Below, piece after piece: positions 25,591 through 35,696 of a stretch of 48,130 nt of DNA. The position numbers and the translations under genes were made by a program. Positions within the stretch are counted from its first letter, which is position 1; the number at the start of each line of letters is the position of its first letter. Origin of the DNA: Verrucomicrobiota bacterium. Lineage in GTDB: Bacteria > Verrucomicrobiota > Verrucomicrobiia > Limisphaerales > SIBE01. The stretch is taken from positions 1-48,130 of the forward strand of contig JACQWK010000242.1 of the NCBI GenBank assembly GCA_016209525.1. Direction: 5' to 3'. Below the pieces are notes generated by a model that ran no database searches, was not told where the DNA came from, and saw only the letters and a program-made list of their open reading frames with translations.

Positions 25591-26523
25591 TCAAAGACAC
25601 ACCGTCGGCGGAAGCTCAAGGCCGCGAGCCGCCTCGTAAATCTCGGCGCACCGGAAACAGGCACCTTGCTCGACCGTCCATCCCGGAAAATCTTTCTGAA
25701 TGGCGTTGGCCGTTTCCGATTTCAAAGCGCGAAGCTCGGCCCATTCGAACGTGGCGAAGTCGCACAGCGGACAAGGCGCGCCCGGCACCGGCAAATTCGA
25801 AGCGTTCAGTCTGCGCGGGTCGCTGGCCAACAGGATGAGATCACGATGCCGGGGCTGAACTGCGTTCCAGTGCGAGTCAAAGACCGCCGAGCGCTTGGCC
25901 GCATCCAGGAAGCCGTAAGCGCGATCAAACTCCGATCGCCGCTCCTCAAACGCCGCCACCGTGCACCGGTTGGAGCGAGTGAGACGTCCGTCGATGGTAA
26001 TATCCCAGAGCAATCGGTACCGCTCCCGCACGACCCTGAGTTGTGAGGCCGTTTGACCGGCCTCACCCATCTCCCGCGAATATCCGAACGCGGGCGCCAC
26101 CATATCGCTCACGTGCATCAGTTCGTGGCGCAGAAACGCGAGCAAGCTTTGCCGGTCTGCGAACCGCTCCGATCGAACGGCCACGATGGCATGGCGTTCG
26201 CCGGCTGCGTTCACGTAGAGTTCCGCACCTTCCTCGTTTTTGCGGCGAGCGGTGCGAAACGCGGCGGCGTGGACGGATTTTTCCAGGATCGGAAACTCCG
26301 CCAGGGCGCTGAGGAGACATTGTTCAACCCCCCATTCGCGAAACCAGGCGCGGTGAATGCGCGAGAAAGCCGCGTTGCGTTCATCAGGATCGAGAACCGA
26401 GTAGGCCCGCTCGCGTTCGGCGTGAAATCGCCGGATCTGCAATGAAGCCACGCCAGGACTCTTTCCACTGGCGCAAAGGAAGACGACGGATTCGATGAGC
26501 TCGTCGTCGAAGAGGAGTTGCAT
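25591..26523 (-). CDS. Unknown protein with HExxH zinc-protease-like motif and C-terminal CxxC pairs
   Basis: A 310-residue protein I cannot assign to a named family. It has HELMH at 133-137 inside a helix (LLAFLRHELMHVSDM), the zinc-binding motif of metallopeptidases, and two CxxC pairs near the C-terminus (C251/C254 CPLC, C289/C292 CFRC) that could form a zinc ribbon. No signal peptide or membrane segment, so it is probably cytoplasmic. It lies between the TorD/NarJ-like chaperone and the porin-cytochrome pair, suggesting a role in maturation or quality control of the respiratory enzymes. The start MQLLFDDEL is chosen because upstream codons come from a GAATGACGAA-type simple repeat. Confidence 0.8.
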   Translation of the reverse strand: MQLLFDDELIESVVFLCASGKSPGVASLQIRRFHAERERAYSVLDPDERNAAFSRIHRAWFREWGVEQCLLSALAEFPILEKSVHAAAFRTARRKNEEGAELYVNAAGERHAIVAVRSERFADRQSLLAFLRHELMHVSDMVAPAFGYSREMGEAGQTASQLRVVRERYRLLWDITIDGRLTRSNRCTVAAFEERRSEFDRAYGFLDAAKRSAVFDSHWNAVQPRHRDLILLASDPRRLNASNLPVPGAPCPLCDFATFEWAELRALKSETANAIQKDFPGWTVEQGACFRCAEIYEAARGLELPPTVCL

Positions 26524-26694
26524 GGTCGGGAATGACGAATGCCTAAGGACGAATGACGAAAGAATGACGGAATGACGAATAACCGAACACCGCCGCACCG
26601 GTGGCCCGAACGGCCCGTTCGGGCTTCGTGATTCGGGTTTCTTTGGTCATTGGGATTTCGTCATTCGTCATTTCAGCCTGGTGGCCATGACCAT

Positions 26695-27606
26695 TCAAGT
26701 CGTCTCCAACGCGCCGGGGGGCAAGTTGCGGATGCCGCAAGAGGCGCAAAGACTCTCGCCCGCCTCGTCCACGGGTCGCAGCAGCAATTCCTCGCTGCCC
26801 GCCGGCACTCCGGCATTCCGGCATTCCGCCGCAATGAATTCGTGGGTGAATCCCGCCAGCGCGCCAAGGGTGCTCGATCCGACCGCACTCGATAGGCGGC
26901 GAGCAAAGGCAGGGGTCCATCGGCCGAGGTGTTCGCGCAGAAATTCTCTTTGAGTTTGGCGGCAAACGGCGAGTTCGACACGGCCGGTCTGCTGTTCGAG
27001 CGCGAACGCTTCTTTCGCCGCCAGCACGGACATAAACTCAAGCTCGATGCAAATGTGATCCTGGCGCTCGCCCGCGTCCTCGGAGATTTCGAGACCGAAA
27101 GCTCGGTAGAACGCCGCCAGATCCGCCAGCCGATGCGGTTGAAAGAGCGGATCGGCCTTGAGGTCTCCGTATTCGATTTCATTCAACGGACAAGAACCCC
27201 GGGCGGCATGACTGAACGAAGCAATATAGTCGGCGGCGAATGGCGTGAAGCCATCGTTAGTCAGGGAGTTCAGAAAATCGCGCCCGACCGATTCATTCAA
27301 CGTCTGCACCGCCGAGCGGCAAGCGGTTTGAGTCTCCGCCGCGCAAAGCCAACTCCAACCTTCCTCACTCGGGTATTCGTAGGCTTTGGCCAGGAAGCGA
27401 TAAAGGAAGGAGCGAGCCATGGCCGCATCGATTGGCGATTGACGATTGGCGATTGACGATTGCAATTCCGGCGCCGGACTACTGCGAGTAGCGATGTCCG
27501 ATGGAGGGCTCGATAGTCCTTGAGCAATGTCTGTTTTGAAGTTCCCGAACACAGATCGAGGCTCTGCGTTGGGATGAGGTCTAGGATTTGAAATCGCTGG
27601 CTCCAT
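26695..27606 (-). CDS. TorD/NarJ-family molybdoenzyme maturation chaperone
   Basis: A cytoplasmic helical chaperone. The domain starts at about MARSFLYRFLAKAYEYPSEEGW and continues through ADYIASFSHAARGSCPLNEIEYGD, AFYRAFGLEISEDAGERQDHICIELEFMSVLAAKEA, the conserved E-x-x-Y/F-x-x-F/L...D-H-I pattern of the TorD family. Such chaperones bind the Tat leader and cofactor site of their molybdoenzyme; here that would be the alpha subunit at 29492. The C-terminus carries CASCGIRNLPP. About 60 codons between the ATG at 27606 and MARSF (27420) are partly built of a tandem CAATCGTCAATCGC repeat, so the real start may be 27420 or a TTG at 27624. Confidence 0.85.
   Translation of the reverse strand: MEPAISNPRPHPNAEPRSVFGNFKTDIAQGLSSPPSDIATRSSPAPELQSSIANRQSPIDAAMARSFLYRFLAKAYEYPSEEGWSWLCAAETQTACRSAVQTLNESVGRDFLNSLTNDGFTPFAADYIASFSHAARGSCPLNEIEYGDLKADPLFQPHRLADLAAFYRAFGLEISEDAGERQDHICIELEFMSVLAAKEAFALEQQTGRVELAVCRQTQREFLREHLGRWTPAFARRLSSAVGSSTLGALAGFTHEFIAAECRNAGVPAGSEELLLRPVDEAGESLCASCGIRNLPPGALETT
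27431..27465. repeat. Tandem repeat of a 16-mer
   Basis: Two to three copies of ATTGGCGATTGACG inside the N-terminal coding part of the chaperone gene, translated as QSSIANRQSPI. Simple repeats of this type also occur near 2350, 7018, 12389, 26520 and 32960. Confidence 0.75.
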
Positions 27607-27633
27607 AGATGCGTCGGTCTTCAATTCGAGACT

Positions 27634-28905
<1,272 letters not shown>

Positions 28906-28954
28906 GGGGTGTCGTTAAAAAGGTTAAAACGTTGAATCGTTAAAGCGGTGGAAC

Positions 28955-29479
28955 TCACAGTTCGAGCTTCGGGATCGGCGCGCCCGTGGGGTCTGTCGCG
29001 GTCGTATCGAACTCGATCAACTGACCGGCCTCGGCCTGCGCTTGTGGACAGACGCCGCGTTCCCCCTCACCCCGACCCTCTCCCGCCGGGAGAGGGAGAA
29101 GCGTGTCAAACGCAGGCGGCGCTTTGGCGGCGCTGGCTTCGCCCCCGCACGGCGGACGATCCTGCCTCTCCCGGCGGGAGAGGGCCGGGGTGAGGGGGAG
29201 GGCCTCTTGAGCCGGCCAAGCCACCGCCTTGCCCCAGCGCGCATATACTTCGGCGATTTTGTTCCTCACATATTCCTCGCCCTTGTTTTGGAGCACCATG
29301 TTCATGCCGATGTAAAACGGATTGCGGAACAGAGCGAAGACCTGCTGGTGGTTGTATCCGAGCCGCAGAAACTCCTCGACAAAGCACTCGGCCATCGCGT
29401 CCGTGGTGTCTTCCTCCGTGAAGAAACCCACGCCGCAGAGTTCCATCGGGTCGTCGGGATCAAATTCGTCTTTGGGCAT
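28955..29479 (-). CDS. Small unknown protein of NXR-like cluster, interrupted by in-frame family A repeat
   Basis: A 174-residue protein. The N-terminal ~90 residues (EFDPDDPMELCGVGFFTEEDTTDAMAE...LGYNHQQVFALFRNPFYIGMNMVLQ...EEYVRNKIAEVYARWG) look conserved-like, but I know no function. Residues about 93-143 are a translation of a family A repeat pair (PLTPALSRRERQ ... [15 protein letters not shown]), inserted in frame without breaking the gene. A ~30-residue tail (AGQLIEFDTTATDPTGAPIP) follows. Without the insert it would be about 120 residues. It sits between the alpha and beta subunit genes (12 bases after the former), so a structural or assembly role for the complex is inferred. Confidence 0.78.
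   Translation of the reverse strand: MPKDEFDPDDPMELCGVGFFTEEDTTDAMAECFVEEFLRLGYNHQQVFALFRNPFYIGMNMVLQNKGEEYVRNKIAEVYARWGKAVAWPAQEALPLTPALSRRERQDRPPCGGEASAAKAPPAFDTLLPLPAGEGRGEGERGVCPQAQAEAGQLIEFDTTATDPTGAPIPKLEL
29056..29210. repeat. Family A repeat pair inserted in frame in a coding sequence
   Basis: Facing copies CGTTCCCCCTCACCCCGACC (29059-29078) and GGGCCGGGGTGAGGGGGAG with CTCTCCCGCCGGGAGAGGG and CTCTCCCGGCGGGAGAGGG hairpins. It spans a multiple-of-three stretch of the small unknown gene with no stop codon in that frame. Confidence 0.88.
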
Positions 29480-29491
29480 AATGCCAGGGTC

Positions 29492-32400
29492 TCACTCAAA
29501 CGTCGCCGCCGCTCCCTTCCCGGTCGCGAATCCGCCTTCCAGATACTTCTTCATCACCTCATTCTCCGCGTCGGGAGACATGCCCTCCGTGCCGGGTTTC
29601 CAAGGGCCTTTGCCGCCCAGGCCGCCGTCTTCGGCTTTTGTGATCCGCACGACGCACTCCTTGGGCACGGTGTTGATCGCGTGATTGTCGGCCTCGCCGC
29701 CAAAAAGGAATCCCATGAAGACTTTCGTTTTGTGGAACAGCGTGTCGGTCTGGTGCATTGGCATGTGCCAGTTGCGGTTGATTGACTGCTGCGAACCGAA
29801 CCGGAAGTTGGCGATGTAACCGTTCTCAGTCAGGGATAGGCCGTCGGGCCGGGTCTGCTGGGCTCGCACCGTTTTCTCCGTGGCGATAAAGGTGCCGTGT
29901 TTCATCATCACCACGTGATAGGGATAAGCGGAATTGTAGGTCACCCGCAGCATGAGGCGGCTGATTTTGTAAAACGGGTCCGATGGCGTGGCGCCTAGAT
30001 ACGGACGGTCCGCAGGGTTGGCATCGACGTACACATAATCGCCGTCTTTGATGCCCAGATCGCGGGCCGCCTGCGGGTTCATGTGGACCTGGTGTTCGCT
30101 TACGTTCGGCAGGCGTTTGTCGATCCGGTAAGGGTCGCCGAAGTTCGAGTTCCAAATCAGGTGCCAATCCACGTTCGCCCAGGACGAATGGACGCTGTGG
30201 CGCGACTTGGGCGTCAGGCAGTAAAACTGGAAGCCGCGCCGCCAGAGAAAATTCTTCGTGTTCTTTACCTCGGCCCACGGCAGTTTCACATTGCGGACGG
30301 TGCGCTCGTCCCAATGCTCGGCGCTGCGGGAAATGCCGTAATCGTTGGGCCGGACCCACGGATTTGAGCTGACAATCACATTCGGTAAATATGGGGTCGC
30401 TTCCGGCCCTTCGCGATGCACGATGAAATTCTCCCCGCAACTGATGGCAGTCGGATCGTCGCTGTAGGAGTGCAATCGGCCGGTATCGGTGTAGAACGGC
30501 CAGCTTTCGTGAACCTGTTCGTAGAACGGAATGCGCGGGTAGGTGCGGAAGTTCAGGAGTGCGCCGCCCGGCGGGCCGTATTTTCCGGCCATGATGTCGT
30601 CGAGCTTGTAGCCGGCGGTCGTGGTGCACGTGTCCAGCAAGCGCTGGATGTAAATCCGCCGCTTTCCTCCGTGCTCGAACTTGAAATAGTTGTAGAATCG
30701 TTTGTCGCCGGTCACCTTGGCCAACCCGTTCGCGATCCCGGCGAGAACCGCCAGATCGTCTTTCGTGTCGTAGAGCGGTTTGATGCCGCCCTTCCAGATT
30801 TGGAGGAATGGGTTCGAGCAGGAGGCGGTGATTTCCAAATCCTGGAATTCTACCCAGGAGTTCGCGGGCAGCGCGAAGTCGGAGTATTCGACCGTTGCTG
30901 TGGCTTGGATGTCAATCGACACGATGAGCTCGACCCTCGGGTTGACGTTCTTGATGATGCCGTAGGCCCACTTGGCATTGTTGATAAGATTGACGTTCGT
31001 GAACATGATCGCCTTGGTCGGCGTGGGCATATGGGATTTCCCGGTGAAGACTTTCCGGCCTTCCTTCGGCGTGTTGACGATGAGCGGAATGTCACCATGG
31101 TTCCAATAAGCGGGTTCCTCGTCTTTCGTGTAAGCGTGGGCTTCCACGGCGCGGCCGTGCGCTTTCGGATCCAGGTTCGGATGGAACGGATCCTCCGCCA
31201 CCCACCCCTTGAAACCGGGACCCGTGAGCTTTGATCCCTGAAAGAGGGCCGCTTTGTAATTTCCGGCCCAGCCGTGGCAGCCTGCGCCAGGCTTGCCAAT
31301 GTTGCCCGTGAGCATCACCGGCAGGTAGGCGGCGCGATTCGCCTCGGTCGCATGGAACCAGTGATTGATGCCTTCGCCTTGATGGATCGAGCACGGCTTG
31401 ATCGTGGCAATGTCCTTCGCGAGTTGCTGAATAAGTTCCTTCGGGGCCGCGGTGATCTCGGCGACGCTCTCCAAATCGTAGTCCTTCAGGTGAACTTGAT
31501 ACAACGTCCACGCGGTCTTCACCTCGACTTCGCTGCCGTCCACCAGCTTGACCTTCCAGGTGCCGTCCAGCGTTGGATCAATGCCGGCGTCGGCAAGCTT
31601 CTGGCCGACGAGATCGCGGTGGATGGCTTTGGGAGAATTGGCCTTCGCATCCCAGACCACGAAGTCTCCCAGCTTCGCGTGCTGTTCGTCCGTGAGTCCC
31701 TGGACGTTTTTGCTCGCGCCCTCCGCGGATAACGCGCTTTTGTATCCCGGAATTACTTCCGCCGCGCGCAGCCGCTTGAGGTTGTCCGAGCGGATCAGAA
31801 GCGGGAAGTCCGTGAACTGCTTCACGAACGCTTCGTCATACCATTTGTTGTCGATCATCAATTTGGTCACGCCGAGCCAGAGCGCGGCATCGGTCGATGG
31901 CCGGACCGGAATCCAGTAGTCGCACTTGGTGGAAGGCGCGCCGTATTCGGGGGCAATGACGACGATCTTGCAGCCGCGCTCCATGCACTCGATGAACCAG
32001 TGCGCGTCCGTGATCTTGTTTTCGACCAGGTTCTTTCCGTTCATGATGATGAGCTTGGAGGAACGGAGGTCGTTGAAATCGCATTCGGAATTCTGCAGGC
32101 CGTGGACCCAAGGCTGCCCCGGCGCTTGGTCGCCGTGCCAGGTGTAATTCGACCAGTTGCGGCCCGCCCGCGCGTGCTCCGGATCGACGCCGCGGACATG
32201 AACATCGAGCAAGGCCAGCGAATTGCTGAGGCGATACATGCCGTATTTGCCCATCACTCCGAGCAAGCCCATGCCGCCTCGGCATTTGATGGTGCGCGTG
32301 CCGGCTCCGCCCATCTCCTCGATCATTTCCGGCGGATACCCTTGTTCGGCGAGGCGACTGGCGCCCGTTGGGCCGCTGTAGTGGGTCGCGATGGCCTTGA

Positions 32401-32959
32401 GCCCCTTCGCGATGAGAGTGAAAGCTTCGTCCCACGAGAGGCGGTCAAACGTGTCCGTGCCGCGCGAATCGAACTTGTATCTGGCCCGCAATTCTTTGGT
32501 GAGATAGGGGAAACCGTCGTCCGCCCAGCGTTTCCAGCCGCGCCGCACGATGGGATGTTTCAGGCGATACGGTCCATAGAGCACCCGATGGAAAGTGTAA
32601 CCCTTTGCGCAATGACGGTTGCCCCAATTCCACGACGCTTTGTTCCCGTAAAGATCGGCGTATTTGCCGACATCGAATTCCTCTCCCATGCGGATGACGA
32701 CCCCGTTGCGGACATGCGCAGTGATCCGGCAATTGTGCGTGTCGTTCGGCGCGCAGACCCAGGAAAACGAATGGTCATAGGCGTATTGGTCCCGATACAG
32801 CTTTTCCCATCCTCGATTCGGATAGTGCGCGAGCGGATTGGCCACGCTTTCCTGCGCCTGGAGAAAACGGAGCGGCAACATCTGAGCCGCCGCGATGCCG
32901 GCGCCCGCCAGGCCACTGCGTTTGATAAAGTCGCGTCGGGAAAGATTTTCAGTCGTCAT
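29492..32959 (-). CDS. nxrA: Tat-exported molybdenum alpha subunit, NXR/NAR-like (type II DMSO reductase family)
   Basis: A 1155-residue molybdopterin enzyme. Tat leader NLSRRDFIKRSGLAGAG places it in the periplasm, unlike classical NarG. The N-terminal cluster site reads C69-APN-D73-THN-C77 with C117 beyond, a CX3DX3C arrangement with Asp where NarG has Cys. D294 in NSECDFND is the candidate molybdenum ligand. The C-terminus (HMPMHQTDTLFHKTKVFMGFLFGGEADNHAINTVPKE) resembles Nitrospira/anammox NxrA as I know it. It would oxidise nitrite or reduce nitrate, or act on chlorate/selenate-type anions; the sequence alone cannot tell. It is accompanied by beta, gamma and TorD-like genes. Confidence 0.9.
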   Translation of the reverse strand: MTTENLSRRDFIKRSGLAGAGIAAAQMLPLRFLQAQESVANPLAHYPNRGWEKLYRDQYAYDHSFSWVCAPNDTHNCRITAHVRNGVVIRMGEEFDVGKYADLYGNKASWNWGNRHCAKGYTFHRVLYGPYRLKHPIVRRGWKRWADDGFPYLTKELRARYKFDSRGTDTFDRLSWDEAFTLIAKGLKAIATHYSGPTGASRLAEQGYPPEMIEEMGGAGTRTIKCRGGMGLLGVMGKYGMYRLSNSLALLDVHVRGVDPEHARAGRNWSNYTWHGDQAPGQPWVHGLQNSECDFNDLRSSKLIIMNGKNLVENKITDAHWFIECMERGCKIVVIAPEYGAPSTKCDYWIPVRPSTDAALWLGVTKLMIDNKWYDEAFVKQFTDFPLLIRSDNLKRLRAAEVIPGYKSALSAEGASKNVQGLTDEQHAKLGDFVVWDAKANSPKAIHRDLVGQKLADAGIDPTLDGTWKVKLVDGSEVEVKTAWTLYQVHLKDYDLESVAEITAAPKELIQQLAKDIATIKPCSIHQGEGINHWFHATEANRAAYLPVMLTGNIGKPGAGCHGWAGNYKAALFQGSKLTGPGFKGWVAEDPFHPNLDPKAHGRAVEAHAYTKDEEPAYWNHGDIPLIVNTPKEGRKVFTGKSHMPTPTKAIMFTNVNLINNAKWAYGIIKNVNPRVELIVSIDIQATATVEYSDFALPANSWVEFQDLEITASCSNPFLQIWKGGIKPLYDTKDDLAVLAGIANGLAKVTGDKRFYNYFKFEHGGKRRIYIQRLLDTCTTTAGYKLDDIMAGKYGPPGGALLNFRTYPRIPFYEQVHESWPFYTDTGRLHSYSDDPTAISCGENFIVHREGPEATPYLPNVIVSSNPWVRPNDYGISRSAEHWDERTVRNVKLPWAEVKNTKNFLWRRGFQFYCLTPKSRHSVHSSWANVDWHLIWNSNFGDPYRIDKRLPNVSEHQVHMNPQAARDLGIKDGDYVYVDANPADRPYLGATPSDPFYKISRLMLRVTYNSAYPYHVVMMKHGTFIATEKTVRAQQTRPDGLSLTENGYIANFRFGSQQSINRNWHMPMHQTDTLFHKTKVFMGFLFGGEADNHAINTVPKECVVRITKAEDGGLGGKGPWKPGTEGMSPDAENEVMKKYLEGGFATGKGAAATFE

Positions 32960-33512
32960 AGCGTCGAAACGTTAAAGCGTTAAAGCGTTGGAGCGTTCGA
33001 AACCCGAATAGCAAAGGACCCATGACGAAGGAATGCCGAATGACCAGCCTGCGGCAGGCGAGCGCGCACGCCTGGCTTGGATATTCGGATTTCGGGCTTC
33101 TTTCGGCATTCGGATTTCGTCCTTCGTCATTCTAAGAGCTTCCTGGCCTCGTCGAGTTCAAGCCCCTGGGCCAGGAACCGATCCGTAGAGACTCCGGGGA
33201 TTCGCGCAGCTCTGAAGGAACGGTTGAAGCATCCGTCGTTTCGGCACCCATGAAAACGCACGAAACGCCCGCTCTTCCTTCGCTGACACCCATTTTGTTT
33301 TTGAGCGGGAGGCCAGATCTTCAGCCGTTCCTTCAGAACTCCAAATGAAGCAAAGCCCTATTGAACCGAAGTCGGGTAGGGCGCGTCTGTCCCAGCGCGC
33401 CGCTCTGCTGCACCGAACTGACGGCGCGCTGAGACAGACGCGCCCGACCTTGTGGTTCATGGAGACAGGCGTTGATTTCATGTGGGGGGCGCTCGGAGTT
33501 TGGCCGCGTGCC
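32960..33512. repeat. Intergenic region with inverted repeat 33371-33448
   Basis: No gene is supported. CGTTAAAG-type tandem units lie at 32965-32995, and ATTCGGATTTCG/CATTCGG simple repeats near 33060-33130. An inverted pair has its left arm at 33371-33402 (core GGGCGCGTCTGTCCCAGCGC) and right arm at 33422-33448. Followed by TTGTGGTTCATGG, a motif also seen beside the repeats at 10044 and 35471. Confidence 0.75.
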
Positions 33513-35099
33513 TCAAGGCTCCAGGATCAATTGAAACCAATTGCTGATGACTTTGCGTCCATTGCGGTCGCGCTGTTCGCCGTTCCAAATCGCGAAAGCC
33601 ACCGAGACCGGTTTGCCGGACACGAACTTCACATCATCCGCGTCCTTCGACTTCAGCTCCCGCACATAGAGCACGTTCCAAAAGTCGTCGCGCCACACGC
33701 CTTTCCCTTGGACATTTTGGCTCTTGAGCGGTTGCGAGGTCATCGTGCCAAAGCCGCGCGCGTTGGCGTCCTCGATGGGGGACGAATGAATCCGCGCGAG
33801 CAAATTGCCGGCGGCTTCGGCCGTGCGGTAGAGCGGCGTCGTATCGTGATACACGTCCACGTGCATGGAGGCGTACTCGGTGTTTACGTCCTGCCGCTGG
33901 CCGTCCACTTCTTGCTGCCATCCCGCTTTCCACTGCCAAATGTTCACAGGATTCTTGGCATCTCCCATGCCGAGGAACGGTGTGCCGCCGTTGAGCGCGA
34001 ATTGCAGCGCGGCTGCGTCCTGAAAATCCTGCACGCGCACCGGAGCGCCGTTGGCGATGGCGTCTCTCCACTGGAGCAAAATGGCCACCCGCTTGCCGTC
34101 ATGCAGCGCGCGCACGGCCACCGCGGGGATCGGACTGGGCTCCGGCCAGAGCGGGTTCAGCGGCACGCGGACGGATTCAATGCGTTCCCATTCGGGATTC
34201 ACTGGATCGAGCGGCAGAGCCCGCCTTGATTTTGCCACCGTGATTCGTCCGTCCTCCGGCGCCAGGATGTCGTTCACCTCGATATCCTTCCGGCGCAGCG
34301 ATTGCACATAATGCACCAGATCCCACCGTTCTTCCGGTTTCAGAACTTCATCCGTGAAAGGGGGCATCGGCGTGCCCGCCAGGCCGCTGGCGATCCGCAG
34401 GTAGAGGTCTCGCCCGGTGGCTCCCCCCCGAAAAGCTCCCGTATTGAAGTCGCGCGGCGGGATCAAAATGCCGAAATTATCCTTGAGGGTCAGGGCGTTG
34501 GGACCGTCGCCGCCGCCGGTCTCACCGTGGCACGTCGCGCACTGGAGCCGCGCGAACAGTTCCTGTCCCTTCGTGATCGAATCCAGCGTGAGCGGCGGTT
34601 CCGGCGGAACGGGAATCGAGGCGGCGAGCTGGCCCTGCTGTTTCGCCTCCTCGAACTTGTTCACGCGCTTTCCGTCCGCACCGGCTTGAGCCGTGAGATA
34701 CTTGACGTACTGCACCACGTCGCGGCGTTCTTTCTCACTCAGATAGGTGAAGCTCGGCATCGAACTCCCGCCCAATCCCCGGGTCATGCTTCCAAACAAG
34801 TCCTCGTCGCTCGGCAACGAGCCGGCCGGCGTTGACTGAATCTTGAACAGCCCCGCGCTGAAGTTCCGCGGTTTTGGAAAAAGCCAAATGGCCGCGGGAC
34901 CGTTGCCATCGCCGTTGCTGTCGTGGCAAGCCGCGCAGTGTTGCTCGTAAACGGCCTGGCCGGCCCGGAGCGCGGACTCCGCAGCAAAAGTGCTCTGGAG
35001 CGGCGCTGGCGCCGCATTCAATGGGCTGACCGCCGCCATCCCCGCGGTTCCACATACGGCGACGCAAGAAAGAAAAACTTTCGCTCTCATCGGGGTCAT
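33513..35099 (-). CDS. Gamma-type subunit: dihaem cytochrome c fused to EbdC/NxrC-like haem b domain
   Basis: A 528-residue periplasmic protein. Signal peptide (AKVFLSCVAVCGTAGMAAVSPLNAA), then two class I cytochrome c domains (CAACH at 55-59, CATCH at 187-191), then an ethylbenzene-dehydrogenase-type haem b domain (from about residue 290: PVNPEWERIESVRVPLNPLWPEP ... GMGDAKNPVNIWQWKA ... GKPVSVAFAIWNGEQRDRNGRKVISNWF). Family members ligate haem b with Met and Lys; candidates are the Met in FLGMGD and a Lys near the C-terminus. It would pass electrons between the alpha/beta pair and soluble cytochromes. It is the first gene of the whole minus-strand cluster, with an FNR-type box upstream. A second ATG at 35090 is possible. 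Confidence 0.9.
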   Translation of the reverse strand: MTPMRAKVFLSCVAVCGTAGMAAVSPLNAAPAPLQSTFAAESALRAGQAVYEQHCAACHDSNGDGNGPAAIWLFPKPRNFSAGLFKIQSTPAGSLPSDEDLFGSMTRGLGGSSMPSFTYLSEKERRDVVQYVKYLTAQAGADGKRVNKFEEAKQQGQLAASIPVPPEPPLTLDSITKGQELFARLQCATCHGETGGGDGPNALTLKDNFGILIPPRDFNTGAFRGGATGRDLYLRIASGLAGTPMPPFTDEVLKPEERWDLVHYVQSLRRKDIEVNDILAPEDGRITVAKSRRALPLDPVNPEWERIESVRVPLNPLWPEPSPIPAVAVRALHDGKRVAILLQWRDAIANGAPVRVQDFQDAAALQFALNGGTPFLGMGDAKNPVNIWQWKAGWQQEVDGQRQDVNTEYASMHVDVYHDTTPLYRTAEAAGNLLARIHSSPIEDANARGFGTMTSQPLKSQNVQGKGVWRDDFWNVLYVRELKSKDADDVKFVSGKPVSVAFAIWNGEQRDRNGRKVISNWFQLILEP

Positions 35100-35124
35100 T
35101 TTGGCTGTAGATCCAGGGCGGCGC

Positions 35125-35140
35125 TTTGATGCGTATCAAA
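35125..35140. promoter_or_regulatory. FNR/CRP-family operator, perfect palindrome
   Basis: TTTGATGCGTATCAAA matches the FNR consensus TTGAT-N4-ATCAA exactly. It lies 26 bases before the ATG of the gamma subunit, at the head of the electron-transfer cluster. The short distance suggests a very short leader, use of the ATG at 35090, or a role as repressor site. Confidence 0.75.
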
Positions 35141-35696
35141 CAAGTAAGATTCTCAGAACCTCCGATTCGCGCTCACGAGTCGGCGCCAGGCCACGCCGCA
35201 GGAACCGAGGCTTCGCTCCGAATTCACATTGGATCGCGCTATCATCGACGCCGCGAGGATGCCAGGGGGGGCCCTTGAGAACTACCCATTCATTGTCCAT
35301 CTCTTTGCAAAAATTGCCGCGCCACGCAGCCCGTGCCGCCGCGCTGGCCTCGGCCGAATTTACAGGCCTCTCCATGAACCCCAGGGTGGGGCGAGACTCC
35401 TGTCGAGCCCTGACTTCCTTGCCAGTAAGGATTCCAGGGCTCGACGGGAGTCTCGCCCCACCAGGGAACAGGTTCATGGTCCCAATGCGCCTCCAAAGTT
35501 GGAGGTCCAAGCTGTCCATGAACCGCGGAGCGCCGGTCTCCGACCCGGCGCGTTTCTTCTTCACCTGTTGGAACGTAATCCCCTGGGGTGAACGCCCCAC
35601 ATCATCCTGGAGACAATGCGTATCCTTTCCGCCAATTTTGCGCAGTTTGCCCACCTGATGTTCATCAACGGGAAACGCTTATTCTCGTGCCCCCGA
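35141..35696. repeat. Intergenic region with family D repeat (35372-35479)
   Basis: No gene is supported. The family D element has arms at 35385-35411 and 35436-35462 (GGTGGGGCGAGACTCCTGTC type). Outside them is the inverted pair CCATGAACC (35372) and GGTTCATGG (35471). This region separates the minus-strand cluster from the plus-strand genes to the right. Confidence 0.8.

Noticed and set aside
29492..32959. Firm assignment as nitrite oxidoreductase working in the oxidative direction
   Set aside because: NXR, NAR, chlorate and selenate reductases share folds and motifs. The direction and substrate cannot be read from the sequence.
33158..33481. Minus-strand open frame of 107 codons between alpha and gamma subunit genes
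   Set aside because: It is formed largely by an inverted repeat and simple repeats, with no domain signs.
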